A stretch of 18,475 bases of DNA from Phocaeicola sp. (GTDB taxonomy: Bacteria; Bacteroidota; Bacteroidia; Bacteroidales; Bacteroidaceae). The position numbers and the translations under genes were made by a program. Within the stretch, counting starts at the first letter, position 1, and each line of letters opens with the position of its first letter. Shown piece after piece: positions 1 through 6,598 of this stretch. The notes beneath the pieces are model-generated. The model ran no database searches and had not been told where the DNA came from. It saw nothing but the letters and a program-made list of their open reading frames with translations. The stretch spans positions 1-18,475 of the forward strand of contig JAHHQU010000042.1 in the NCBI GenBank assembly GCA_020026225.1, read 5' to 3'.

Positions 1-59
1 CTGTGCTTGAACAATATCTCGCAAAAATGGGCTTTTTAAGGGACGACTACATAAAGTGA
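1..59 (+). CDS. C-terminal end of an unidentified gene (partial)
   Basis: Reading from base 3, 18 sense codons are followed by TGA at 57-59; the encoded tail ends in GFLRDDYIK. The other two plus frames close sooner, and a perfect hairpin terminator follows about 60 bp downstream, as expected for the end of a plus-strand gene. The tail is too short to assign a family. It could also be a chance open frame, so confidence is low. Confidence 0.3.
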   Translation, partial: VLEQYLAKMGFLRDDYIK

Positions 60-120
60 CTTTGAGAGACATCTCCTAAAGAGCCGGCACTTTTTCCCAG
101 GTTTTAGAAAAGAACACAAA

Positions 121-168
121 AAGACCTCTCCTTCATTGAACTGAATTATTCAATGAAGGAGAGGTCTT
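121..168. terminator. Bidirectional hairpin terminator
   Basis: The arms at 121-140 and 149-168 are perfect 20-bp reverse complements around an 8-base loop. The plus-strand side is followed by TATTTTC and the minus-strand side by a short T-rich run. It lies between a plus-strand gene end (stop at 57-59) and a minus-strand gene end (stop at 222-224), so it probably terminates both. Confidence 0.85.
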
Positions 169-221
169 TATTTTCAAGGCTGCCGGTTCCAGCGGCCAAC
201 TAAAAATCCTCACGGGCGGTT

Positions 222-845
222 TTACGGCTTATGGGTGGGAAAATTAATCGGATTTTTCACCCGTTTCTTTATCTGCCATTTCATGACATATCCTCCCAAA
301 ACTAAAGCCAGCAAATTAAAGAAGAAGAAATTGAGCAATCCAAAACGGATAGTAGCCTCAGCATCGATGGTATACCGAAAAGAAGAAAAAAGCATACCGC
401 AAGCAGCCACCAAAGCCATAGAAGAATAACGTACCCCGACCACTTCATAAAGTATGGCCAAAGCTACCATGAAAACGATACAGAAAACCAATAAAATCCC
501 ATTCGCAGGAAAGTCTGTAAGAAAACAACCGACAAAGACCAGTGCCAACAAACAACCTAATGTATTGTCCCATCCTCGGTAGAAAAGACTATCGGCAGGA
601 AAGCTGCAAGTTCTTCCTATATACCCCATCAACCAATCTATAAACGGGATCAATAACAGGCACCAAGCCACCAGGCGTTCATTTACATAATAACTCATCA
701 CAAATAAGGCAGCAATGACCAACAGGTTGACCATACCTGCTTTCCAAACCAATTGACTCGTCCTGCTATTCAGTTCAACAGGAATAAGCTGAAGTTCCGA
801 AACCTCTTGCTTACTCATTTTCTTTTCCGGTTCTTGTTCTTTCAT
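222..845 (-). CDS. Six-helix membrane protein of unknown function
   Basis: I do not recognise a family. The 207-residue product has a charged N-terminal tail (residues 1-34, rich in Glu and Lys). About six hydrophobic segments follow, near residues 36-54, 58-76, 95-110, 115-134, 139-155 and 167-187, and the C-terminus is basic. It is therefore predicted to be an integral inner-membrane protein with no visible enzymatic motif. The first ATG (843-845) is used here; Met10 is an alternative start. It is transcribed alone, with a -7-like box upstream and the 121-168 hairpin downstream. Composition is typical for the window, and no disruption is seen. Confidence 0.75.
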   Translation of the reverse strand: MKEQEPEKKMSKQEVSELQLIPVELNSRTSQLVWKAGMVNLLVIAALFVMSYYVNERLVAWCLLLIPFIDWLMGYIGRTCSFPADSLFYRGWDNTLGCLLALVFVGCFLTDFPANGILLVFCIVFMVALAILYEVVGVRYSSMALVAACGMLFSSFRYTIDAEATIRFGLLNFFFFNLLALVLGGYVMKWQIKKRVKNPINFPTHKP

Positions 846-916
846 TTTACGTTCTTTTAAGGTCTTTTTATTACTAAGGTTACCTAAAGATTGCTATTTT
901 CAATCTATTAAACAGG

Positions 917-924
917 CAAATATA
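917..924 (-). promoter_or_regulatory. Possible -7 box of the membrane-protein gene
   Basis: The minus strand reads TATATTTG, matching the Bacteroidetes -7 consensus TAnnTTTG, about 70 bp before the start codon at 845. A clear -33 TTG at the right spacing is lacking; an A/T-rich stretch occupies that place, so this is a weak call. Confidence 0.4.
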
Positions 925-1120
925 GTTTTTTTTTACAGAAAGAAAATAATCAGAACATATTTAACATTTAAAATAAAATCCGTATCAAAAGAAAAACAGC
1001 CTGAATCAAGCAACCCTTCGTAGCCAAAGGTACTTACAATGTAAATCAGAAAAAATTTAGCGGCAGCCTTTACCATTCTTACAGCAGGTGATAGAGCAAA
1101 CTCCGCCATCTTTTCTTCTG

Positions 1121-1178
1121 CTGACGTATGTCAGTAGTATTACTGACGTATGTCAGCAGCATTACCGACATACGTCAG
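1121..1178. repeat. Three 14-bp palindromic repeats at 22-bp pitch
   Basis: CTGACGTATGTCAG occurs at 1121-1134 and 1143-1156. An inverted, one-mismatch copy (CCGACATACGTCAG) lies at 1165-1178. Each unit is itself an inverted repeat (CTGAC/GTCAG around 4 bases), and the starts are exactly 22 bp apart, so the sites face the same side of the helix. The spacers are similar (TAGTATTA and CAGCATTA). The array lies between the nadE terminator and the promoter region of the membrane-protein gene. It may be a clustered operator or a member of an intergenic repeat family. Confidence 0.8.
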
Positions 1179-1242
1179 CAATGAAATCTCTCGTGAGTCC
1201 GATAAAGGCATATACCCAGCAGTGAACAGTCGGATTAACAAA

Positions 1243-1287
1243 AAACGGTTTCCCAGGCCATTTATCCAATGAACCGGGAAACCGTTT
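1243..1287 (-). terminator. Terminator of nadE
   Basis: The arms 1243-1254 and 1276-1287 are perfect 12-bp complements (AAACGGTTTCCC and its partner), extended by two G-C pairs past a bulged A. On the minus strand the hairpin is followed by TTTTTGTT, a good U-tract. It lies about 40 bp past the nadE stop codon. Confidence 0.85.
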
Positions 1288-1328
1288 CTCTATATAGATA
1301 AGAATACTACTTCTTATACCAAGACTTT

Positions 1329-3263
1329 TCAAGCCTGCAACTCTTCACACTCCTGAAGCCACATCGCAGCACTTGCATCACTTGGCATGTGCCAATCACC
1401 ACGCGGACTCAACGAAATGGAACCTACCTTCGGTCCATCCGGCAAACAAGAACGCTTGAATTGCTGAGAGAAGAAACGACGACAGAACGTTGTCAACCAT
1501 TTCTTGATGGTCGTGCTGTCATATACCCCCTTGAAAGCAATTTCTGCCAAATAGAAAATCTTGGAAGGGCGAGAACCATTCCGCAAGAAATGATAGATAA
1601 AGAAATCATGCAACTCATAAGGACCTACCAAATCTTCGGTCTTCTGCTTGATATTTCCATTTTCATCGGCAGGAATCAGTTCCGGACTGATTGGAGTGTC
1701 AATGATATCCAACAATGTATTACGAGAAATGAGATCGACTCCTGTCTGAGCTACCCAATTCACCAAGTAACGTACTAAAGTTTTAGGAATGCTTCCGTTT
1801 ACGCCATACATAGACATGTGGTCACCGTTGTAAGTAGCCCACCCCAACGCAAGTTCAGAAAGGTCGCCCGTACCAATCACAAGCGCTCCGACTTTATTGG
1901 CATAATCCATCAGAATCTGCGTACGTTCACGAGCCTGACTGTTTTCATACGTTACGTCATGAAGTGACATGTCGTGAGCAATATCTTGGAAGTGCTGGAT
2001 ACATGCATCCTTTATGCTGATTTCTTTGGTAGTCACTTGGAGAGAACTCATCAAAGTCAAGGCATTATTATAAGTACGGTCGGTTGTACCAAAACCCGGC
2101 ATGGTAATACCAATGATGCCTTTACGAGACAATCCCAACTTGTCGAACGTCTTGACGCAAACCAACAGAGCCAAAGTAGAGTCCAATCCTCCTGAAATAC
2201 CGACAACCACCGTATGACAATTTGTATGTGCCAAACGTTTGGCCAATCCCATCACCTGAATAGAAAAGATTTCCTCGCAACGAGCATCCAAAACATCTGC
2301 TGCCGGAACAAACGGATGCGGTTCAATCGGACGAGTCAGTGACAATTCACGTGAAGAAACCATTTCCGTAGAAATATGAGTAGCCGGATGATTCACATAC
2401 GCTCTTACACTGGTAGTAAAAGTGGTATTCTGCAAACGTTCACTACGAATACGTTCCACGTCAATTTCACTGATTACCATCTGAGGTTCCAAAGAGAAAC
2501 GTTCCGATTCGGCAAGCAGTTCACCATTTTCATAAATGAAGGCATCACCACCAAAAACGACATCGGTAGTAGACTCACCATATCCACAAGAAGCGAAAAC
2601 ATAGCCAGCCAAAGTACGAGCCGACTGCTGTGCAAGCAATGCACGCAAATATTGATGTTTAGAAATACCCTCGGTACTTGCACACAAATTGAAAATAATT
2701 TCAGCTCCCTTAACAGCCAAAGCAGAACTTGGTGGAACTGGAGCCCACAAGTCGTTAGATACCTCAATACCGAAACTTACATAAGGAGTATCAAACAATA
2801 GATTGCATCCTACCGGTATCAGTTGTCCACAAAGTCGAACGCTGATGTCGTCGGCATGAGACAATGAAGAAGAGAACCAGCGCTGTTCACAGAATTCTTT
2901 CGAATTGGCAAGATAAGTCTTTGGTACAATACCCAAGATTTTTCCTTTCTGGAATACCACTGCACAATCCATCAAAGTACCTTCTATAACGACCGGCATA
3001 CCCACAATCGAAATGATATCCAACTGACGGGTATTGTTCATGACTTGTATCAATGCAATTTCAGCCTGTTCCAGTAACACCTGCTGTCCAAACAAGTCAC
3101 CACAACTGTAACCTGTCAAGTTCAACTCTGGAAATACAATAATCTGCACTCCCTTACCATCTGCAACAAGTATTTGGGCTTCAGCCTGCTGCGCATTAAA
3201 TTTACAATCGGCCACTTTCACTGCCGGAATAGCAGCGGCCACTTTCACAAAACCAAATTTCAT
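1329..3263 (-). CDS. nadE: Glutamine-dependent NAD+ synthase, glutaminase Cys replaced by Ser
   Basis: NAD+ synthase makes NAD+ from deamido-NAD+ and ATP in the last step of NAD biosynthesis; two-domain forms take ammonia from glutamine. This 644-residue protein has an N-terminal nitrilase-type domain (about 1-290) and a C-terminal synthetase domain with the ATP-binding GISGGLDS motif (about 355-363) and the GTGDLSELALGWATYNGD segment (about 463-480). The nitrilase-triad Glu46 (FPELNLTGY) and Lys115 (VPKTYL) are in place. The third residue, normally Cys in a CEDLW-like motif, is Ser169 in VSNDLW (codon TCT, 2757-2759). Glutamine hydrolysis may therefore be lost, leaving use of free ammonia. 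The start at 3261-3263 (MKFGFVKVAAAIP) is chosen because the family begins this way; an ATG 30 bp upstream is also in frame. It is transcribed alone, divergent from perR. Confidence 0.93.
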   Translation of the reverse strand: MKFGFVKVAAAIPAVKVADCKFNAQQAEAQILVADGKGVQIIVFPELNLTGYSCGDLFGQQVLLEQAEIALIQVMNNTRQLDIISIVGMPVVIEGTLMDCAVVFQKGKILGIVPKTYLANSKEFCEQRWFSSSLSHADDISVRLCGQLIPVGCNLLFDTPYVSFGIEVSNDLWAPVPPSSALAVKGAEIIFNLCASTEGISKHQYLRALLAQQSARTLAGYVFASCGYGESTTDVVFGGDAFIYENGELLAESERFSLEPQMVISEIDVERIRSERLQNTTFTTSVRAYVNHPATHISTEMVSSRELSLTRPIEPHPFVPAADVLDARCEEIFSIQVMGLAKRLAHTNCHTVVVGISGGLDSTLALLVCVKTFDKLGLSRKGIIGITMPGFGTTDRTYNNALTLMSSLQVTTKEISIKDACIQHFQDIAHDMSLHDVTYENSQARERTQILMDYANKVGALVIGTGDLSELALGWATYNGDHMSMYGVNGSIPKTLVRYLVNWVAQTGVDLISRNTLLDIIDTPISPELIPADENGNIKQKTEDLVGPYELHDFFIYHFLRNGSRPSKIFYLAEIAFKGVYDSTTIKKWLTTFCRRFFSQQFKRSCLPDGPKVGSISLSPRGDWHMPSDASAAMWLQECEELQA

Positions 3264-3290
3264 ATAATTTGTTGTTTTTATAAGATTCCA

Positions 3291-3322
3291 CAAAAATAAG
3301 CATTATTCATGATTCATACCAA
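3291..3322 (-). promoter_or_regulatory. nadE promoter
   Basis: On the minus strand a -33 TTG (3320-3322) is followed after 21 bp by TATTTTTG (3291-3298), matching the Bacteroidetes TAnnTTTG box. Transcription would begin near 3284, giving a leader of about 20 nt to the start at 3263. Confidence 0.55.
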
Positions 3323-3363
3323 TACCTGTAAAAGTAAAAAATATAAAAAAAAGGGACAAAGTA

Positions 3364-3393
3364 TTGGAATTAAAAAAAATCTGTGTATCTTTG
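3364..3393 (+). promoter_or_regulatory. perR promoter
   Basis: TTG at 3364-3366 and TATCTTTG at 3386-3393 are separated by 19 bp, a close match to the Bacteroidetes -33/-7 consensus. The predicted start is near 3400, about 37 nt before the perR ATG. Confidence 0.75.
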
Positions 3394-3405
3394 CGAAGGA
3401 ATTAA

Positions 3406-3418
3406 AATTGTAACAATT
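3406..3418. promoter_or_regulatory. Candidate operator in the perR leader
   Basis: AATTGTAACAATT is a perfect palindrome around a central A. It begins a few bases after the predicted perR transcription start. Fur-family regulators bind A/T-rich 7-1-7 inverted repeats and PerR is often autoregulated, so this is a plausible autoregulatory site; binding is inferred. Confidence 0.45.
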
Positions 3419-3436
3419 ACATAATTGAAAGAAAGT

Positions 3437-3859
3437 ATGAACGTTTACGAATATTTGCTTAGTTTTCAAATCAAGCCATCCGTACAACGAATCGCTATTA
3501 TGGATTACTTGTTGAAGCACAAAACTCATCCTTCCATCGATGAGATTTACATGGCTTTATGTAAAGAGATTCCTACTCTTTCCAAAACAACAGTCTATAA
3601 TACTTTGAAATTGTTTATTGAGCACGGAGCAGCCAAAATGCTGACCATTGATGAGCACAATGCTTGTTTTGATGGTGACTTGAGTGCACACGCTCACCTG
3701 CAATGCAAAGTTTGCGGCAAGATTTTCGACTTACCTCTTCAAGAAAGATCAGAAGAGATCAAGCGCATGGAAGCCAATGGTTTCATCGTAGAAGAAGTCC
3801 ATTGCTACTACAAAGGAATCTGTCCGGACTGCAGAGACAAAAAAACTAACAAGAACTAA
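3437..3859 (+). CDS. perR: PerR-type Fur-family peroxide regulator
   Basis: This is a 140-residue winged-helix metalloregulator, predicted to repress oxidative-stress genes until its bound iron is oxidised by peroxide. The DNA-binding helices are near residues 14-60 (HPSIDEIY ... SKTTVYNTLKLF). The candidate Fe/Mn ligands are His31, Asp79, His85, His87 and Asp98; each sits exactly six positions before the B. subtilis PerR ligands His37, Asp85, His91, His93 and Asp104. Asp rather than Glu at the last position favours PerR over Fur. The structural zinc cysteines are Cys90, Cys93, Cys129 and Cys132. The ATG at 3437 follows GAAAGAAAG and begins MNVYEYLL; a TTG at 3425 is in frame but less likely. 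The rubrerythrin gene follows after 92 bp, a likely regulatory target. Confidence 0.92.
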   Translation: MNVYEYLLSFQIKPSVQRIAIMDYLLKHKTHPSIDEIYMALCKEIPTLSKTTVYNTLKLFIEHGAAKMLTIDEHNACFDGDLSAHAHLQCKVCGKIFDLPLQERSEEIKRMEANGFIVEEVHCYYKGICPDCRDKKTNKN

Positions 3860-3885
3860 TTGAGTTCATACTATGCGGGACTCAA
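3860..3885 (+). other. Weak hairpin between perR and rbr
   Basis: The arms TTGAGTTC (3860-3867) and GGACTCAA (3878-3885) can pair over 8 bp with one G-U. No U-tract follows, so it is not a convincing terminator; it may tune read-through from perR to rbr. The rest of the 92-bp gap is A/T-rich with repeated AACTAACT units and shows no clear TAnnTTTG box. Confidence 0.35.
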
Positions 3886-3951
3886 CTTGTAACTAACTGT
3901 TCTATTTTTAACTAATAACTTTTAACAACTAACTAACTAATTTTTACGATT

Positions 3952-4509
3952 ATGAAGAAATTTATTTGTACTGTATGTGGTTACATTCACGAAGGTGAAA
4001 CTGCACCTGAAAAGTGTCCATTGTGTAAAGCTCCAGCTTCTAAATTCAAAGAAATGGAAGAACCAAAAGAAGGCACAGGTCTCCAGTTCGTTGACGAACA
4101 CGTTATCGGCGTAGCTAAAGGTTGCGATGAAGAAATGATCAAAGACTTGAACAACCACTTCATGGGCGAATGTACAGAAGTAGGTATGTACTTGGCTATG
4201 AGCCGTCAGGCTGACCGCGAAGGTTACCCAGAAGTAGCTGAAGCTTTCAAACGTTACGCTTGGGAAGAAGCTGAACACGCTGCTAAGTTTGCAGAATTGT
4301 TGGGCGACTGCGTATGGGATACTAAGACCAACTTGGAAAAACGTATGAACGCAGAATGCGGCGCTTGCGAAGACAAGAAACGTATCGCTACTCGTGCTAA
4401 AGCTTTGAACTTGGACGCTATCCACGATACTGTTCACGAAATGGCAAAAGACGAAGCTCGTCACGGAAAAGGTTTCGAAGGTTTGTACAACAGATACTTC
4501 AAGAAATAA
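3952..4509 (+). CDS. rbr: Reverse rubrerythrin (peroxide reductase)
   Basis: Rubrerythrins reduce hydrogen peroxide to water in the cytoplasm of anaerobes using a di-iron site fed by a rubredoxin centre. In this 185-residue protein the rubredoxin-like domain comes first: Cys6-x2-Cys9 and Cys22-x2-Cys25. A ferritin-like four-helix domain follows, with Glu73/Glu76, EEAEH (Glu106-x2-His109) and DEARH (Glu168-x2-His171). This is the order of the 'reverse' rubrerythrins of clostridia, which are PerR-controlled there. Nearly all Arg codons are CGT and Ala is mainly GCT, unlike neighbouring genes, suggesting very high expression. No Shine-Dalgarno is seen before the ATG; the leader is A/T-rich. It is probably co-transcribed with perR. 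Confidence 0.93.
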   Translation: MKKFICTVCGYIHEGETAPEKCPLCKAPASKFKEMEEPKEGTGLQFVDEHVIGVAKGCDEEMIKDLNNHFMGECTEVGMYLAMSRQADREGYPEVAEAFKRYAWEEAEHAAKFAELLGDCVWDTKTNLEKRMNAECGACEDKKRIATRAKALNLDAIHDTVHEMAKDEARHGKGFEGLYNRYFKK

Positions 4510-4529
4510 TAGAGTTTCTATCCTATAAG

Positions 4530-4558
4530 AAGGGGATGTACCGCTGGTGCATCCCCTT
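4530..4558 (+). terminator. Terminator of the perR-rbr unit
   Basis: The arms 4530-4542 and 4546-4558 pair over 13 bp (one G-U) around a 3-base loop and are followed by TTTCTCTTG. It is located 20 bp after the rbr stop codon. Confidence 0.85.
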
Positions 4559-4610
4559 TTCTCTTGTATATGAGTATGTGTGTTCAGCTCCTCCTTAGAT
4601 TCATACGAAA

Positions 4611-4650
4611 AAAAAGGTGAGAACAGGTTTTGTCCTGTTCTCACCTTTTT
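4611..4650. terminator. Terminator of lepA, probably bidirectional
   Basis: The arms 4611-4627 and 4634-4650 are perfect 17-bp complements with a 6-base loop and A/T ends on both sides. It lies 17 bp after the lepA stop on the minus strand; it could also stop leftover plus-strand transcription from rbr. Confidence 0.85.
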
Positions 4651-4667
4651 ATTTATCTATGAAAATT

Positions 4668-6449
4668 TTAGTCAAGTTTCAATACCGCCAAGAATGCTTT
4701 CTGAGGTACCTCTACAGAACCAATCTGTTTCATACGTTTCTTACCTCTCTTCTGCTTTTCAAGCAATTTACGTTTACGGCTCACGTCACCACCATAACAT
4801 TTTGCAGTCACATCCTTACGAACGGCCTTGATGGTTTCACGAGCAATGATCTTTGCACCGATAGCAGCCTGGATGGCAATCTCGAACTGCTGGCGTGGAA
4901 TCAATTCCTTCAACTTTTCACACATGCGGCGACCCAATTCATAAGCATTGTCAACATGCGTCAAAGTAGAAAGGGCATCTACCGATTCACCGTTCAGCAG
5001 GATATCCAATTTGGCCAACTTAGAAGGTCGGAAACCACACTGGTGATAATCGAAAGAGGCATATCCCTTAGAGATACTCTTCAATTTATCGTAGAAGTCG
5101 ATTACAATTTCACCCAACGGCATCTTATAATGAAGTTCTACTCGATTGCCCGAAATGTAGTCCTGACGAACCAGTTCACCACGCTTACCCAAACACAAGG
5201 TCATGATCGGACCGATGTAATTGGTAGTCGTAATAATGGAAGCGTCAATATAAGGTTCCTCAATATGGTCAATCAATGTAGGATCCGGCATACCACCCGG
5301 GTTATGCACTTCTTGTACATTGCCTTGCTTATCATAAATCAAATACGATACGTTAGGCACCGTAGTAATGACGTTCATGTTGAATTCACGGTCGAGTCGT
5401 TCCTGAACGATTTCCATGTGAAGCAATCCCAAGAAACCACAACGGAAACCGAAGCCAAGTGCCAATGAAGATTCCGGCTGGAAGGTCAGCGAAGCATCAT
5501 TCAACTGCAACTTTTCAAGTGAAGCACGCAAATCTTCAAAATCTTCCGCTTCGATAGGATAAACACCGGCAAAGACCATCGGCTTCACTTCTTCAAAGCC
5601 CTCAATTGCCTTGTCACACGGACGATTGATATGCGTAATGGTATCGCCCACTTTCACTTCTGTAGAAGTTTTGATACCTGAGATGATGTAACCTACGTCA
5701 CCGGTACGCAATTCCTTACGAGGCACCATATCCATCTTCAACACACCGATTTCATCCGCATCATACTCCTTACCTGTATTGACGAATTTTACCATATCGC
5801 CCGAACGGAGCACTCCATTCACCACTTTAAAATAAGCGATGATACCACGGAAAGAGTTGAATACAGAGTCAAAGATCAAAGCCTGAAGCGGTGCATTCTC
5901 GTCTCCAACCGGATGAGGAATACGTTCCACTACAGCCTGAAGAATATCGGGTACTCCTTCACCGGTCTTACCCGAAGCACGAATGATATCTTCATACTTG
6001 CAACCGAGCAAATCCACGATTTCATCGGATACTTCGTCAATCATAGCACTGGCCATATCACACTTGTTCAAGACAGGAATGATTTCCAAATTGTGTTCCA
6101 AAGCCATGTATAAGTTGGAAATAGTCTGTGCCTGTACCCCTTGTGATGCGTCAACGATAAGCAATGCGCCTTCACAAGCCGCTATAGAACGAGAGACCTC
6201 GTATGAAAAGTCCACGTGTCCCGGAGTATCAATCAAGTTAAGGATGTATTTTTCTCCTTTGTACTCATATTCCATCTGAATGGCGTGACTCTTGATAGTA
6301 ATACCACGCTCACGTTCCAGATCCATATCGTCCAACATCTGTCCTTCTGTTACTTTGATGGTCTGCGTATATTCCAGCAAACGGTCGGCCAATGTTGATT
6401 TCCCATGGTCAATATGAGCGATGATACAAAAGTTACGAATATTCTTCAT
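4668..6449 (-). CDS. lepA: Elongation factor 4 (LepA), ribosome-associated GTPase
   Basis: LepA is a translational GTPase related to EF-G that acts on the ribosome. The 593-residue length is typical. GTP-binding motifs are clear: AHIDHGKS (11-18), DTPGHVDF (74-81) and NKCD (128-131). The switch I RGITIKS motif lies near residue 49. EF-G-like domains II, III and V follow, then the LepA-specific C-terminal domain, which begins near ARETIKAVRKDVTAK and contains YGGDVSRKRKLLEKQKRGKK. No domain IV is present, as expected for LepA. The gene stands alone, converges on rbr and diverges from the gene at 6599. Confidence 0.97.
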   Translation of the reverse strand: MKNIRNFCIIAHIDHGKSTLADRLLEYTQTIKVTEGQMLDDMDLERERGITIKSHAIQMEYEYKGEKYILNLIDTPGHVDFSYEVSRSIAACEGALLIVDASQGVQAQTISNLYMALEHNLEIIPVLNKCDMASAMIDEVSDEIVDLLGCKYEDIIRASGKTGEGVPDILQAVVERIPHPVGDENAPLQALIFDSVFNSFRGIIAYFKVVNGVLRSGDMVKFVNTGKEYDADEIGVLKMDMVPRKELRTGDVGYIISGIKTSTEVKVGDTITHINRPCDKAIEGFEEVKPMVFAGVYPIEAEDFEDLRASLEKLQLNDASLTFQPESSLALGFGFRCGFLGLLHMEIVQERLDREFNMNVITTVPNVSYLIYDKQGNVQEVHNPGGMPDPTLIDHIEEPYIDASIITTTNYIGPIMTLCLGKRGELVRQDYISGNRVELHYKMPLGEIVIDFYDKLKSISKGYASFDYHQCGFRPSKLAKLDILLNGESVDALSTLTHVDNAYELGRRMCEKLKELIPRQQFEIAIQAAIGAKIIARETIKAVRKDVTAKCYGGDVSRKRKLLEKQKRGKKRMKQIGSVEVPQKAFLAVLKLD

Positions 6450-6483
6450 TGAGTTTACTTCACTTTTTAGTTAATTTCAGCGG

Positions 6484-6514
6484 CAAAGATAATGAAAATA
6501 CGCCTATTTTTCAA
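6484..6514 (-). promoter_or_regulatory. lepA promoter
   Basis: On the minus strand a TTG at 6512-6514 is followed after 20 bp by TATCTTTG (6484-6491), matching the Bacteroidetes consensus. It lies about 35 bp before the lepA start codon. Confidence 0.65.
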
Positions 6515-6523
6515 TAATTGAAA
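6509..6523. promoter_or_regulatory. Perfect 7-1-7 palindrome between divergent promoters
   Basis: TTTCAATAATTGAAA is an exact inverted repeat of 7 bases around one A. It covers the lepA -33 position and ends 8 bp before the -33 of the gene at 6599. It agrees with the B. subtilis PerR-box pattern TTATAATNATTATAA at 11 of 14 defined positions by eye. It is a candidate operator, although an A/T-rich chance palindrome is possible. Confidence 0.4.
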
Positions 6524-6531
6524 CCAAAACA

Positions 6532-6563
6532 TTTGGCACGGATGGAACAGTCTTTTATCTTTG
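6532..6563 (+). promoter_or_regulatory. Promoter of the 611-residue protein gene
   Basis: TTTG at 6532-6535 and TATCTTTG at 6556-6563 with a 20-bp spacer match the Bacteroidetes consensus very well. A purine-rich GAGAGAGAG lies directly before the ATG at 6599. Confidence 0.75.
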
Positions 6564-6598
6564 CATACATTAAAAAATAACCGTTAAACGAGAGAGAG

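Larger units (their letters stand above)
846..1328. other. 483-bp intergenic stretch
   Basis: No open frame in this gap looks like a gene. It holds a possible -7 box (917-924), an A/T-rich segment (about 925-1000), an otherwise featureless part (about 1000-1110), three copies of a 14-bp palindrome at 1121-1178, and the nadE terminator at 1243-1287. No tRNA or recognisable structured RNA was seen. Confidence 0.7.

Noticed and set aside
1121..1178. CRISPR-like array
   Set aside because: The repeats are only 14 bp, the spacers are 8 bp and nearly alike, the third unit is inverted, and no cas gene is near.
3425..3436. TTG start for perR
   Set aside because: The ATG at 3437 has a purine-rich GAAAGAAAG directly before it, and with this start all PerR ligands keep a constant offset to the B. 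subtilis protein; four extra residues add nothing.
3937..4644. Long open frame antisense to rbr (minus strand, 235 codons)
   Set aside because: It is the reverse of a highly codon-biased gene, rich in Phe, Ser and Val with no motif, and it runs through two terminator hairpins.
4617..5468. Long open frame antisense to lepA (plus strand, 283 codons)
   Set aside because: It starts inside the lepA terminator hairpin and has no recognisable composition or motif; lepA fully explains the stretch.
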